DNA from: Formosa haliotis
Lineage (GTDB): Bacteria > Bacteroidota > Bacteroidia > Flavobacteriales > Flavobacteriaceae
Length of the DNA: 64,000 bases
Assembly: GCF_001685485.1 (NCBI RefSeq)
Contig: NZ_BDEL01000001.1
Location: 3,097,501 to 3,161,500, forward strand
Direction: 5' to 3'
Shown here: positions 18,560 through 27,804 of the stretch, piece by piece
How the letters are laid out: each line of letters starts with the position of its first letter
How positions within the stretch are numbered: the stretch's first letter is position 1
Notes under the pieces: model-generated
What the model saw: only the letters and a program-made list of their open reading frames with translations
Databases searched by the model: none
What the model was told of the DNA's origin: nothing
Program-made: the position numbers and the translations under genes

Positions 18560-18584
18560 AAACCTGACAACATGTGCCAGGTTT
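18560..18584 (-). terminator. Intrinsic terminator/attenuator between rpsP and rimM
   Basis: A 7-bp stem AAACCTG/CAGGTTT with an 11-base loop is followed on the minus strand by a T-rich run (poly-A at 18556-18562 on the plus strand). It lies within the presumed rpsP-rimM transcript and may lower rimM expression relative to the ribosomal protein. Confidence 0.7.
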
Positions 18585-18606
18585 AAAAGTATAAAAAATT
18601 AATTTT

Positions 18607-19131
18607 TTATTCTTCTTCGTTAGAAGTTTCTTCTGCAGTTTCAGCATTAGCAGCTTCTTCAGCAGCTTTTGCTTCTGCTTCAGCCTCAGCGGCAGCAGCA
18701 GTTCTTGCATCGTTAACCGCTTTTTCAGCTTCTAAAGCTTTTGCTTTTGCATCAGCCTGAGCTTTTGCTAAAGTATCTTCTTTAGAGGTTACTTTTGCAG
18801 TTTTTTCTTCTACCCAAGCATTAAATTTAGCTTCAGCTTGCTCTTCAGTTAAAGCACCTTTTCTAACACCACCAGCAAGGTGATTTTTTAGTAAAGCTCC
18901 TTTGTAAGAAAGAATAGCTTTAGCAGTATCTGTTGGTTGCGCACCGTTTTGTAACCAAGTTACAGCACCGTCTACATTTAACTCGATAGTTGCAGGGTTA
19001 GTGTTTGGATTGTAGATACCTAATTTTTCTAAGTATTTACCATCTCTTTTTGATCTTGCATCAGCTGCTACGATCCAGTAAAAAGGTTTCCCTTTTTTAC
19101 CATGTCTTTGTAATCTAATTTTTACAGGCAT
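18607..19131 (-). CDS. rpsP: 30S ribosomal protein S16 with long acidic C-terminal extension
   Basis: 174 aa. Residues 1-~85 are ordinary S16 (VKIRLQRHGKKGKPFYWIV, DGKYLEKLGIYNP). Residues ~105-174 are an Ala/Glu/Lys-rich low-complexity helical tail ending in ETAEETSNEEE. S16 is usually about 80-90 aa; such tails are seen in Bacteroidota and have no known role. The reverse-strand ATG lies in CATAATAATT just upstream of an AT-rich leader. Confidence 0.95.
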   Translation of the reverse strand: MPVKIRLQRHGKKGKPFYWIVAADARSKRDGKYLEKLGIYNPNTNPATIELNVDGAVTWLQNGAQPTDTAKAILSYKGALLKNHLAGGVRKGALTEEQAEAKFNAWVEEKTAKVTSKEDTLAKAQADAKAKALEAEKAVNDARTAAAAEAEAEAKAAEEAANAETAEETSNEEE

Positions 19132-19281
19132 AATAATTAATTATTTGAGGTTCTCGACCTCTGTTATTAATGAGGGTGCAAAGATACTATAAATATTTAA
19201 GTATAAACAACTTAATTTAAATGAAATGTTGTGCTCTTTTTGTTTTATTTTTGGTACTTAATAGATATTAAGTTATTACTT

Positions 19282-19749
19282 ATGAAACATTGGTTTACAA
19301 TACTTTTGCTTAGCGTGATGTTTATGGCTTGCGACGATAATGTAGAGTTTAATTATCCTGCCTTTCAGGCAAATAAAGAAGGTGTGTTATGGAAATCGAC
19401 AACACAAAATGCGAATTTTTCAGGGTCTAGGTTGGTTGTTAATGCGAAGTTGAGTGATGAGATTATGACTTTAGAAATTCCGTCGGCTACACTAGATACG
19501 TTTCAGTTAGGAGCTGGAGAAACCTCTGTTGCTACATATACAAATAGTATGAATGAGTTTTCTACTGCATTTAGTGGTACAGAGCTTATAGAACTGTCTG
19601 ATGGAGAAATTGTAATTGACGAAATTAATACTGCAGAAGGCTATGTAAGTGGTTCGTTTTGGTTTACCGCTTTCGACCAGAATAATGAGAATTCGGTTAA
19701 TTTTAATCGAGGTGTGTTTTATAAAGTGCCAATAACGACAGGACAATAA
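19282..19749 (+). CDS. Small lipoprotein of unknown function (DUF6252-like)
   Basis: 155 aa from the ATG at 19282, chosen because it starts a proper lipoprotein signal (MKHWF...VMFMAC). An upstream TTG at 19231 would only add a hydrophobic tail. After the lipobox Cys the protein is a beta-rich domain with FQANKEGVLWKS and a late SGSFWFTAFD, resembling DUF6252-type secreted Bacteroidota proteins. No function is known. It stands alone between rpsP and dnaE. Confidence 0.7.
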   Translation: MKHWFTILLLSVMFMACDDNVEFNYPAFQANKEGVLWKSTTQNANFSGSRLVVNAKLSDEIMTLEIPSATLDTFQLGAGETSVATYTNSMNEFSTAFSGTELIELSDGEIVIDEINTAEGYVSGSFWFTAFDQNNENSVNFNRGVFYKVPITTGQ

Positions 19750-19841
19750 GTAACTGTTAATAAAAGGTTATTAATACAACTTGAAAACCCCTTTATTATT
19801 CTTAATTTTATCCTCCCTATTTTTTTAGCAGAACAGATTTT

Positions 19842-22800
19842 ATGTACTTAATTTTCGATACCGAAACCACCGGATTACCAAAGCGTTGGGATGCCCCAAT
19901 TAGCGATACAGATAATTGGCCAAGATGTATACAAATTGCTTGGCAATTGCACGACGAGCTTGGTAATTGTATAGAACATCAAGATTATTTAGTAAAACCA
20001 GAAGGATTTAATATTCCTTACGATGCCGAAAAAATTCACGGTATTTCTACAGAATTGGCCCAAGAGCAAGGAATTGCTTTAAGCGAAGTTTTAGAGAAAT
20101 TCAATATTGCATTAAGTAAAACCAAATTTGTTGTCGGACAAAATGTAGGTTTCGATTTAAACATTATGGGGGCAGAATTCTTTAGAGAAGATGTTGCCAA
20201 TGTGTTACAAGAACTCCCCGTTTTAGATACCTGTACAGAGCTTACGGCTAAACTTTGCCAGATTCCTGGAGGACGTGGTGGCCGATTTAAATTGCCTACA
20301 TTAACCGAGTTACACCAGTTTTTATTTAATGTACCTTTTGGGGAAGCGCATAATGCTACTGCCGATGTGGAGGCTACAACGCGTTGTTTCTTCGAATTAA
20401 TTAGAAGACAACAATTTCCTGCAGAAACCTTAGATGTCGAGCCAGATTATTTCGATCGTTTTAATAAAGCCAATCCAGACGTTATTCAGCTTATTGGTTT
20501 AAAACATATCAATTTAAAAAAGGCTAGTGCTAAAATTAACGAACGTTTACAAAAAGCACAGTCTACAGATCTTTCTGCTGCCGAAATTAAACAGAATATT
20601 TCAGAATTATCTGATGTAAATTTTGTGCACCTTCATAATCATTCTCAGTTTTCTGTTTTACAATCCACTATTAGTATCCCAGATTTGGTAGGAGCTGCAG
20701 CCAAACAAAATATGGTGGGAGTTGCTTTAACAGATCATGCTAACATGATGGGGGCTTTTCATTTTGTTCGCGCTGTTATAAATCATAATAAAGGGGTTAA
20801 GGCAAAAAATGAAGAAGCTATTGCCGCTGGTAAGCAGCCTGAATTAAACGAAATGAAGCCTATCTTAGGCTGCGAATTTTTTGTATGCGAAGATCATACA
20901 GATAAAACTCGAAAAGATAATGGTTACCAGGTTGTGCTTATTGCAAAAAATAAAAACGGGTATCATAATCTCGCAAAATTATCGTCGGCTGCTTTTACAG
21001 ACGGGTTTTATTATGTGCCAAGAATCGATAAAAAATTAATAGCCCAATATAAAGAAGATCTTCTGGTGTTAACCGGGAATCTATATGGAGAGGTGCCTAG
21101 TAAGGTTTTAAATGTGGGAGAACATCAGGCAGAGGAAGCTTTGCTATGGTGGAAAGACCAGTTTGGAGACGATTTGTATATCGAATTAATGCGTCATAAT
21201 CAAGAAGATGAAAATCGTGTTAATCCGGTGCTTATTGAGTTTTCTAAGAAGCATAATGTAAAATTAGTCGCCTCAAACAATACCTATTATGTAGATAAAA
21301 AAGATGCCAATGCACACGATATTTTATTGTGTGTACGTGACGGAGAAAAGCAAGCTACTCCCATAGGTCGTGGTCGTGGTTACCGTTATGGTATGCCAAA
21401 TCAGGAGTATTACTTTAAGACTTCTGATGAAATGAAGTCTTTGTTTAAAGATGTTCCTGAAGCTATTAGTAACATTCAAGAGATTGTAGATAAAATTGAA
21501 ATCTACGAATTAGCAAGGAATGTACTGTTGCCAAAATTCGATATCCCAGAAGAATTTCAGCATCCAGAAGATGAAATCGATGGTGGTAAACGAGGGGAAA
21601 ATGCATTTTTAAGACATATAACCTATCAAGGTGCAAAAATTCGATATGGAGAAACCCTTTCAGAAGAGGTTATAGAACGTTTAGATTTTGAACTTTCTGT
21701 AATTGAAAATACTGGATATCCAGGGTACTTTCTAATTGTAGAAGATTTTATTCGAGAAGCCCGAAAGATGGATGTTTCTGTGGGGCCCGGACGTGGTTCG
21801 GCAGCCGGATCGGTAGTCGCGTATTGTTTGTGGATTACGAATATCGACCCCATGCTGTACAATCTGCTTTTTGAGCGTTTCTTAAATCCAGATCGTGTAA
21901 GTATGCCCGATATCGATATCGATTTTGATGATGAAGGTCGAAGTCGAGTTATGGATTATGTAATCAATAAATACGGAAGTAATCAAGTAGCGCAGATTAT
22001 TACTTATGGTACCATGGCCGCAAAATCGTCTATCCGAGATACGGCGCGTGTACTAGATTTACCGCTTTTTGAAGCCGATAGAATAGCAAAATTAATTCCG
22101 AATATGTCAAAGCTGAATAAAATTTTCGGCTTAGATGAAAAAGGACTAAAAGATAAATTTAGAGCTGAAGATTTAGAAAAAGTTAACGAACTAATAAATC
22201 TGGCAGATGGTAAGAATTTAGAGGCCGATACCTTAAACTTGGCAAGACGCCTTGAAGGTTCTGTAAGAAATACGGGAATTCATGCCTGTGGGGTAATTAT
22301 TACTCCAGACGACATTACCAAATTCGTTCCGGTATCTTTAGCTAAAGACTCCGATTTATACGTTACCCAGTTTGATAACTCGGTAGTAGAAGATGCGGGT
22401 CTACTAAAAATGGACTTCCTAGGGTTAAAAACGCTAACCCTAATTAAGGATACCGTTAAAATTGTAAAAGCAAAACATGATATCGATCTCGATCCTGAGA
22501 ATTTTCCGCTAGACGATGTTAAAACTTACGAGTTATTCCAGCGTGGTGAAACGGTAGGGGTGTTCCAATACGAATCACCCGGTATGCAAAAGCACATGCA
22601 GTCTTTAAAGCCTACGGTTTTTGATGACCTTATTGCCATGAATGCCTTGTACAGACCTGGTCCTATGGAGTATATTCCTAGTTTTATTAGAAGAAAGCAC
22701 GGGGAGGAAGAAATTGAATACGATTTACCAGCGATGGAAGAGTATTTAAAAGAGACCTACGGGATTACGGTGTATCAAGAGCAAGTAATGCTTTTATCGC

Positions 22801-24230
22801 AAAAATTGGCAGATTTCACTAAAGGTGAGGCCGATGTTTTGCGTAAAGCAATGGGTAAAAAACAAATTGCTGTACTTGATAAAATGAAACCTAAATTTAT
22901 TAATCAAGCCAGCGAAAAAGGTCATGACCCTAAAAAATTAGAAAAAATTTGGAAGGACTGGGAAGCCTTTGCTAGTTACGCCTTTAACAAATCGCATTCC
23001 ACCTGTTATGCATGGATTGCTTACCAAACAGCATACTTAAAAGCACATTATCCAGCAGAATATATGGCCGCTGTATTATCGAACAATATGAACGATATTA
23101 AGCAGGTAACCTTTTTTATGGAAGAATGTAAGCGTATGAAATTAAGTGTGCTTGGGCCAGATATTAACGAATCGTTTTACAAATTTTCTGTAAACGACGA
23201 TAATGCTGTTCGATTTGGTATGGGAGCGGTAAAAGGCGTGGGGCACGGTGCTGTAATGACTATTGTTGATAATCGTAAAAAGGATGGACATTATAAATCT
23301 ATTTTCGATTTTGCAAAACGTATCGATTTGCGAGCGGCGAATAAAAAAGCATTTGAAAATCTTGCTCTCGCAGGAGGTTTCGATTGTTTTTCGGATACAC
23401 ACAGAGCTCAATATTTTCAAGATGAAGGAGACGGAATTACCTTTTTAGAAAAGGCGGTTAAATACGGAAACAAACATCAGGAAAACGAGAATTCTGCCCA
23501 AGTAAGTCTGTTTGGAGATGCTAGCGAAGTGCAAATAGAAGAACCTTTAGTGCCACCAGCAGAAGAGTGGGGAACCATGGAAAAACTGGCCAGAGAAAAG
23601 GAAGTGGTAGGCGTTTATATTTCTGGGCATCCGTTAGATGATTTTAGAGTAGAAATGAAAAGTTTCTGCAATGCCAATTTAAGCATGTTTAGAAATTTGG
23701 AAGCCTGTTTAAATGCAGAACTTACTTTTGGCGGCGTGGTTACCGATGTGCAACATCGGGTAAGTAAACAAGGAAAAGGTTGGGCATTATTTACTATTGA
23801 AGATTATAATGACAGTTTTGAGTTTAGAATTTTTGGAGAAGATTATCTAAAATTCAGACATTTCTTTGTGGTAAATAGTTTTGTGTACGTAAAAACTTTT
23901 ATTCGCGAAGGTTGGGTAAATAAAGACACAGGAAAGAAAAGCGATCCAAGAATTCAGTTTAATAGTTTTCAATTGTTGCATGATGTCATGGATCAATACG
24001 CGAAAAAATTGTCAATTCAGCTTAATATAAAGGACTTAACAAACTCTAAAGTGGCTCATTTAAAGCAATTATTAGATAGTCATGTCGGAACCAAAACTTT
24101 AAATTTTTTAGTGTACGACCAAGAAGATAAGGTAAAACTTCCTATGGTAAGTAGAACGCAAAAAATTACGATTTCGCAGGAATTACTAAGTGCTCTAGAT
24201 GCGCAACAGGTGTATTATAAATTGAATTAA
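19842..24230 (+). CDS. dnaE: DNA polymerase III alpha subunit with fused proofreading exonuclease
   Basis: 1462 aa. Residues 1-~190 are a DnaQ-type DEDDh 3'-5' exonuclease with all five residues visible: D6, E8 (FDTETTG), D105, H170 and D175. A PHP domain starts at ~261 (FVHLHNHSQFSVL), then the C-family polymerase palm with catalytic PDIDIDF near residue 690, fingers, a helix-hairpin-helix region and a C-terminal OB fold. Most bacteria carry the exonuclease as a separate epsilon subunit; the fused form is common in Bacteroidota. It is the main replicative polymerase. Confidence 0.96.
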   Translation: MYLIFDTETTGLPKRWDAPISDTDNWPRCIQIAWQLHDELGNCIEHQDYLVKPEGFNIPYDAEKIHGISTELAQEQGIALSEVLEKFNIALSKTKFVVGQNVGFDLNIMGAEFFREDVANVLQELPVLDTCTELTAKLCQIPGGRGGRFKLPTLTELHQFLFNVPFGEAHNATADVEATTRCFFELIRRQQFPAETLDVEPDYFDRFNKANPDVIQLIGLKHINLKKASAKINERLQKAQSTDLSAAEIKQNISELSDVNFVHLHNHSQFSVLQSTISIPDLVGAAAKQNMVGVALTDHANMMGAFHFVRAVINHNKGVKAKNEEAIAAGKQPELNEMKPILGCEFFVCEDHTDKTRKDNGYQVVLIAKNKNGYHNLAKLSSAAFTDGFYYVPRIDKKLIAQYKEDLLVLTGNLYGEVPSKVLNVGEHQAEEALLWWKDQFGDDLYIELMRHNQEDENRVNPVLIEFSKKHNVKLVASNNTYYVDKKDANAHDILLCVRDGEKQATPIGRGRGYRYGMPNQEYYFKTSDEMKSLFKDVPEAISNIQEIVDKIEIYELARNVLLPKFDIPEEFQHPEDEIDGGKRGENAFLRHITYQGAKIRYGETLSEEVIERLDFELSVIENTGYPGYFLIVEDFIREARKMDVSVGPGRGSAAGSVVAYCLWITNIDPMLYNLLFERFLNPDRVSMPDIDIDFDDEGRSRVMDYVINKYGSNQVAQIITYGTMAAKSSIRDTARVLDLPLFEADRIAKLIPNMSKLNKIFGLDEKGLKDKFRAEDLEKVNELINLADGKNLEADTLNLARRLEGSVRNTGIHACGVIITPDDITKFVPVSLAKDSDLYVTQFDNSVVEDAGLLKMDFLGLKTLTLIKDTVKIVKAKHDIDLDPENFPLDDVKTYELFQRGETVGVFQYESPGMQKHMQSLKPTVFDDLIAMNALYRPGPMEYIPSFIRRKHGEEEIEYDLPAMEEYLKETYGITVYQEQVMLLSQKLADFTKGEADVLRKAMGKKQIAVLDKMKPKFINQASEKGHDPKKLEKIWKDWEAFASYAFNKSHSTCYAWIAYQTAYLKAHYPAEYMAAVLSNNMNDIKQVTFFMEECKRMKLSVLGPDINESFYKFSVNDDNAVRFGMGAVKGVGHGAVMTIVDNRKKDGHYKSIFDFAKRIDLRAANKKAFENLALAGGFDCFSDTHRAQYFQDEGDGITFLEKAVKYGNKHQENENSAQVSLFGDASEVQIEEPLVPPAEEWGTMEKLAREKEVVGVYISGHPLDDFRVEMKSFCNANLSMFRNLEACLNAELTFGGVVTDVQHRVSKQGKGWALFTIEDYNDSFEFRIFGEDYLKFRHFFVVNSFVYVKTFIREGWVNKDTGKKSDPRIQFNSFQLLHDVMDQYAKKLSIQLNIKDLTNSKVAHLKQLLDSHVGTKTLNFLVYDQEDKVKLPMVSRTQKITISQELLSALDAQQVYYKLN

Positions 24231-24363
24231 ATCTGTTTTAATTATTGTCATAAAGTGAGACAATTTGACAATAAATAAAACATATACCACAGATGTAAGT
24301 TTTGGAATATTTTTTGACTAATTTTGTATTATAAACGAAGTGAAACTATAAAAACATAAAATA

Positions 24364-24681
24364 ATGGCATTAGAAATAACAGACGCAAATTTCGAAGAAA
24401 CTGTTTTAAAAAGTGATAAGCCAGTAGTTGTAGACTTTTGGGCTGCATGGTGTGGACCTTGCCGTATGGTAGGACCAATCATTGATGAAATTAGTACAGA
24501 ATACGACGGTAAAGCTGTAGTAGGAAAAGTAGATGTAGATGCAAACCAAGATTTTGCATCAAAATATGGTGTACGTAATATCCCAACGGTTTTAGTATTT
24601 CAAAATGGAGAAGTGGTAGGACGTCAAGTAGGTGTAGCACCTAAAAAAGCCTATACAGATGCTATTGATGAACTTTTGTAA
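24364..24681 (+). CDS. trxA: Thioredoxin
   Basis: 105 aa, the canonical length. The active site is WAAWCGPCRM with C30 and C33. The cis-proline is in RNIPTVLVF. It is a cytoplasmic disulfide reductase. A TAATTTTG -7 element lies at 24319-24326, and a strong terminator follows. Confidence 0.96.
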   Translation: MALEITDANFEETVLKSDKPVVVDFWAAWCGPCRMVGPIIDEISTEYDGKAVVGKVDVDANQDFASKYGVRNIPTVLVFQNGEVVGRQVGVAPKKAYTDAIDELL

Positions 24682-24706
24682 TAGCATAAACATATAACAT
24701 GTAATT

Positions 24707-24738
24707 AAAGGTTTGGCTTAATGCTAAACCTTTTTTAT
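24707..24738 (+). terminator. Intrinsic terminator of trxA
   Basis: The stem AAAGGTTTGGC / GCTAAACCTTT (24707-24717 with 24723-24733, one G-T pair, 5-base loop) runs into TTTTTT. Confidence 0.85.
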
Positions 24739-24798
24739 TTTTATACCTATTAGAGTTTTATGCCTAACTTAGGTATGTGTAGTTTTTAAACACAATTC

Positions 24799-25728
24799 AT
24801 GGATTTAAAGGAAGAATTACAACATGTAGGCGGATTTGTTAATCTGGAATTGTTGGCAAAACAAGTGGTTGAAGGTTTTATTGCAGGTATGCATAAAAGT
24901 CCGTTTCATGGGTTTTCGGCCGAATTTGCAGAGCATAAAATCTATAATCAAGGAGAAAGCACAAAACATATAGATTGGAAGCTTTTTGCTAAAACCGATA
25001 AATTATACACCAAACGTTACGACGAAGAAACCAATCTACGCTGTCATCTTATTATAGATAATAGTAGCTCTATGCATTATCCAGAGTACGATAGTTTTTC
25101 TCTAGATCGACTTAATAAAATAGCGTTTTCGGCACTAGCCTCGGCATCTATCATGCATATTTTAAAACGTCAGCGCGATGCGGTTGGTTTAAGTATATAT
25201 AGTAATACTTACGATTATTATGCACCCGAAAAAGGAAGTGATAGGCACAGACATATGCTGTTAAATGAATTGGAGCAGGTAGTGAGGTCTAAACCAAAAA
25301 CCAAAACAACAGACACCTATACCTATTTGCATCATATAGCAGAAAAACTTCATAAACGGTCTTTGGTAATTTTATTCACAGATATGTTTCAGGAGTCGGT
25401 TAACGAGGATCAATTGTTTGAGGCACTCCGTCATTTAAAGTATAACAAACACGAAGTGGTTTTGTTTCATGTGATTGATAAAGATAAAGAGTTGCATTTT
25501 AATTTCGATAATACGCCTAGGCGCTTTGTAGATGTGGAAACCGGAGACTATATAAATGTCTATGCAGAGAATATTAAAGTGAATTATGAAAAAGAAATTT
25601 TGAATTATTTTGAGGCCTTGAAATTAAAATGTGGGCAATATCAAATAAAATATGTTGAAGCGGACATAAATAAAAATTTCGATAATATACTGACTACCTT
25701 TATGGTAGAACGCAGTAAATTTTTATAA
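24799..25728 (+). CDS. DUF58 (vWA-like) protein
   Basis: 309 aa. The DUF58 signature is GESTKHIDWKLFAKTDKLYTK followed by the MIDAS-like LIIDNSSSMHYP, placing it in the vWA-fold DUF58 family. These proteins usually sit beside a MoxR AAA ATPase and form part of a membrane-stress or aerotolerance (Bat-like) operon. Here no moxR or bat gene is adjacent in the window; the tRNAs follow. The role is unassigned. Confidence 0.85.
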   Translation: MDLKEELQHVGGFVNLELLAKQVVEGFIAGMHKSPFHGFSAEFAEHKIYNQGESTKHIDWKLFAKTDKLYTKRYDEETNLRCHLIIDNSSSMHYPEYDSFSLDRLNKIAFSALASASIMHILKRQRDAVGLSIYSNTYDYYAPEKGSDRHRHMLLNELEQVVRSKPKTKTTDTYTYLHHIAEKLHKRSLVILFTDMFQESVNEDQLFEALRHLKYNKHEVVLFHVIDKDKELHFNFDNTPRRFVDVETGDYINVYAENIKVNYEKEILNYFEALKLKCGQYQIKYVEADINKNFDNILTTFMVERSKFL

Positions 25729-25750
25729 AGTAAAAAAATAAGAAAAATAC

Positions 25751-25780
25751 TTGTGCAATTAAAAAAGTGTTGTATATTTG
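25751..25780 (+). promoter_or_regulatory. tRNA-Asp promoter, copy 1
   Basis: TTG at 25751-25753, a 19-bp spacer, and TATATTTG at 25773-25780: a full match to the Bacteroidota TTG/TAnnTTTG promoter. The -7 part is inside the duplicated block; the -33 part is not. Confidence 0.8.
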
Positions 25781-25873
25781 CACTCGCAATAACGCAACGG
25801 TCTGGTAGTTCAGCTGGTTAGAATATTTGCCTGTCACGCAAGGGGTCGCGGGTTCGAATCCCGTCCAGACCGC
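25771..25873 (+). repeat. 103-bp direct repeat (copy 1) holding promoter -7, leader and tRNA-Asp
   Basis: Identical to 26105-26207 except for one base in the leader (AATAACGC against AATAATGC). The 231 bp between the copies are unrelated. Confidence 0.93.
25799..25872 (+). tRNA. tRNA-Asp (anticodon GTC), copy 1
   Basis: 74 nt. The acceptor stem GGTCTGG/CCAGACC, anticodon loop CTGTCAC with anticodon GTC, and T-arm GGTTCGAATCC are all present. CCA is not encoded. Confidence 0.97.
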
Positions 25874-25882
25874 AATATTGCT

Positions 25883-25915
25883 AAAAGCTCCAATAACTTG
25901 GAGCTTTTTTTGCAT
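25883..25915 (+). terminator. Terminator after tRNA-Asp copy 1
   Basis: An 11-bp perfect stem (AAAAGCTCCAA / TTGGAGCTTTT, 4-base loop) is followed by a T run. Confidence 0.85.
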
Positions 25916-26081
25916 ATAAATTTAGTTGTGTTGTTTAGATAAACTTAGTGTTTATCTATGGTTTAAGTTGTTAAACCAATGAAAGGCTTTCCTTTTTTCT
26001 TTATAGAAGATTGGGATGCTTTTTTGTTTTAAAGCAGTTTGTATGAAATATTTTAAAATTTACACATATTGTGTAATTAAA

Positions 26082-26114
26082 TTGTTTGTATAATAAAAAA
26101 AGGGTGTATATTTG
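26082..26114 (+). promoter_or_regulatory. tRNA-Asp promoter, copy 2
   Basis: TATATTTG at 26107-26114 with TTG at either 26082-26084 (22-bp spacer) or 26086-26088 (18-bp spacer); both fit the Bacteroidota range. Confidence 0.75.
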
Positions 26115-26207
26115 CACTCGCAATAATGCAACGGTCTGGTAGTTCAGCTGGTTAGAATATTTGCCTGTCACGCAAGGGGTCGCGGGTTCGAATCCCGTCC
26201 AGACCGC
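26105..26207 (+). repeat. 103-bp direct repeat (copy 2)
   Basis: Second copy of the promoter-leader-tRNA block at 25771-25873. Its 3' end marks the start of the mobile element's left flank. Confidence 0.93.
26133..26206 (+). tRNA. tRNA-Asp (anticodon GTC), copy 2; possible integration site
   Basis: 74 nt, identical to copy 1. The tyrosine recombinase gene starts 240 bp downstream in the same direction, the usual layout when an element integrates at a tRNA 3' end. No second copy of the tRNA tail is present later in the window, so the attachment-site role is inference. Confidence 0.95.
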
Positions 26208-26229
26208 TTTTTAAGTAACAATTTGAATC

Positions 26230-26263
26230 AAAACCCTATTAATTATATGATTAATAGGGTTTT
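26230..26263 (+). terminator. Hairpin terminator after tRNA-Asp copy 2
   Basis: A perfect 14-bp stem AAAACCCTATTAAT / ATTAATAGGGTTTT with a 6-base loop (TATATG). It differs from the terminator of copy 1. Confidence 0.8.
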
Positions 26264-26445
26264 ATCATTTTTGGAAATATTTTTTGAGAATTAATATTTA
26301 ACTTTAATAATTCACAAAACGTCAACAGATAATTTTTAATCGTCAACGCTTTAAAAATTGTCTAAGATCCTAAATAGAAACTTTATTAAAAGTTGATTTG
26401 ACTTTCGTCTGAATTAAAATTTTTAACAATTTAAAGACGAAAACT

Positions 26446-27711
26446 ATGCGTACTTCTTTAACATTCTCGGTTTTGTTTTGGATTTATTCGAAGAGAGCCA
26501 AAAATAATCAAACAAATATTTATGCCCGAATTACCATGAATGGTGAAAAGGTCAATATCAGCCTTAGGCAAAAGGTGGATGTTGATGCTTGGAATGCAAA
26601 AAGCCAAAAAGTTATAGGGAATAGCCCGGCAGCCAAACAAATGAATTTGTATCTTGATGAGGTGAAATCGGATATTATTCAATGTTATAGAGATCTTAAA
26701 TCTGAAAATAAAGTGCTTTCGGCTGGTCTTATCAAGTCGAGATATTTAGGGGAAGATAAAATAAATTATTCTCTTAGAGATATTTTTAATTTTCATAATG
26801 ATACTATGATTTCTAAATTGAAGGCAGATACGATGGGTCATTATAAAACCACTCAGAAGTATATATTAGTATTTCTCTCTAATAAATATAAAGTTTCCGA
26901 TATATATCTTCAAAATTTAGATTATGAATTCGTTATTGGTTTTGAAGCCTTTCTTCGGTCTTACCAATCAAGACCCTCACAAGGTTCTATTGGCAACAAT
27001 GCAGCTATGAAACATATTCAAAGACTTAGAAAAATGGTTACACTAGCCTATAATCTAGAATGGATTAATCGAGATCCTTTTGTTAAGTTTAAACCGAAGT
27101 TGGAGAAAAAGGAACGTGAATTCTTAACGAAAATAGAGCTTCAAAGAATTGAAGAGTTTTCCTCTTCAATAGAAAGATTGATAGTTGTAAAGGATTTGTT
27201 TTTGTTTAGCTGCTATACAGGTATGTCTTATGTTGATATTATGAAACTTCAAAAGGATAATATAATACCAGGGGTAGATGATAGTGGTTGGATAATAACG
27301 GAAAGAATGAAAACTAAAACACCTGTTAAGATTCCAATACTGCCTACAGTAGAATTATTGATCCGTAAATATGAAAATCATCCAAGAACTAAATTGTTAA
27401 ATGGCTTAATGCCATATATGTCTAATCAAAAATTAAATAGCTATTTAAAAGAAATTGCAGATATATGTGGTATTACTAAGAATCTAACTTTTCACATGGC
27501 CAGACATACTTTTGCAACAACTGTAACCCTTAGTAACGGTGTTCCTATTGAAACCGTATCGAAGATATTAGGACATACCAAAATCGTTAGTACTCAAATA
27601 TATGCTAGAGTAGTAGAACAGAAAATATGGGAGGACATGCAAAAATTAAAAGATAGATTTTATCTAGAGAGAAATGAAATGACCAAGAATCATCCTAATA
27701 CTTTGAAATAA
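26446..27711 (+). CDS. Tyrosine recombinase/integrase of the IntDOT type
   Basis: 421 aa. An arm-binding N-terminal region (~1-90), a SAM-like core-binding domain (~110-205) and a C-terminal catalytic domain are visible. Catalytic residues are H350-x-x-R353 (FHMARHTF), H377 (LGHTKI) and nucleophile Y386 (TQIYARV). The first catalytic Arg of the family is replaced by Ser261 in TGMSYVDI, as known for the CTnDOT integrase. It most likely integrates and excises this element at the neighbouring tRNA-Asp. A terminator follows at 27773. Confidence 0.93.
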   Translation: MRTSLTFSVLFWIYSKRAKNNQTNIYARITMNGEKVNISLRQKVDVDAWNAKSQKVIGNSPAAKQMNLYLDEVKSDIIQCYRDLKSENKVLSAGLIKSRYLGEDKINYSLRDIFNFHNDTMISKLKADTMGHYKTTQKYILVFLSNKYKVSDIYLQNLDYEFVIGFEAFLRSYQSRPSQGSIGNNAAMKHIQRLRKMVTLAYNLEWINRDPFVKFKPKLEKKEREFLTKIELQRIEEFSSSIERLIVVKDLFLFSCYTGMSYVDIMKLQKDNIIPGVDDSGWIITERMKTKTPVKIPILPTVELLIRKYENHPRTKLLNGLMPYMSNQKLNSYLKEIADICGITKNLTFHMARHTFATTVTLSNGVPIETVSKILGHTKIVSTQIYARVVEQKIWEDMQKLKDRFYLERNEMTKNHPNTLK

Positions 27712-27772
27712 GCGTTTAGAAAACTGTCTATAGAGGCTTCTAAAAACTAGTATTGTCATCAAATTAAATGAT

Positions 27773-27804
27773 ATCCCTTCAAATTTTGGAGGGATTTTTT
27801 TTTT
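27773..27804 (+). terminator. Intrinsic terminator after the integrase gene
   Basis: A 10-bp stem (27773-27782 with 27786-27795, one G-T pair) is followed by about ten T. Confidence 0.8.

Noticed and set aside
24799..25728. Part of a MoxR-vWA conflict or aerotolerance operon
   Set aside because: The DUF58 gene is alone in the window with no AAA ATPase beside it.
25700..25915. Minus-strand 71-aa ORF with VWTGFEPATPCVTGK
   Set aside because: It is the antisense of tRNA-Asp copy 1, a well-known spurious peptide.
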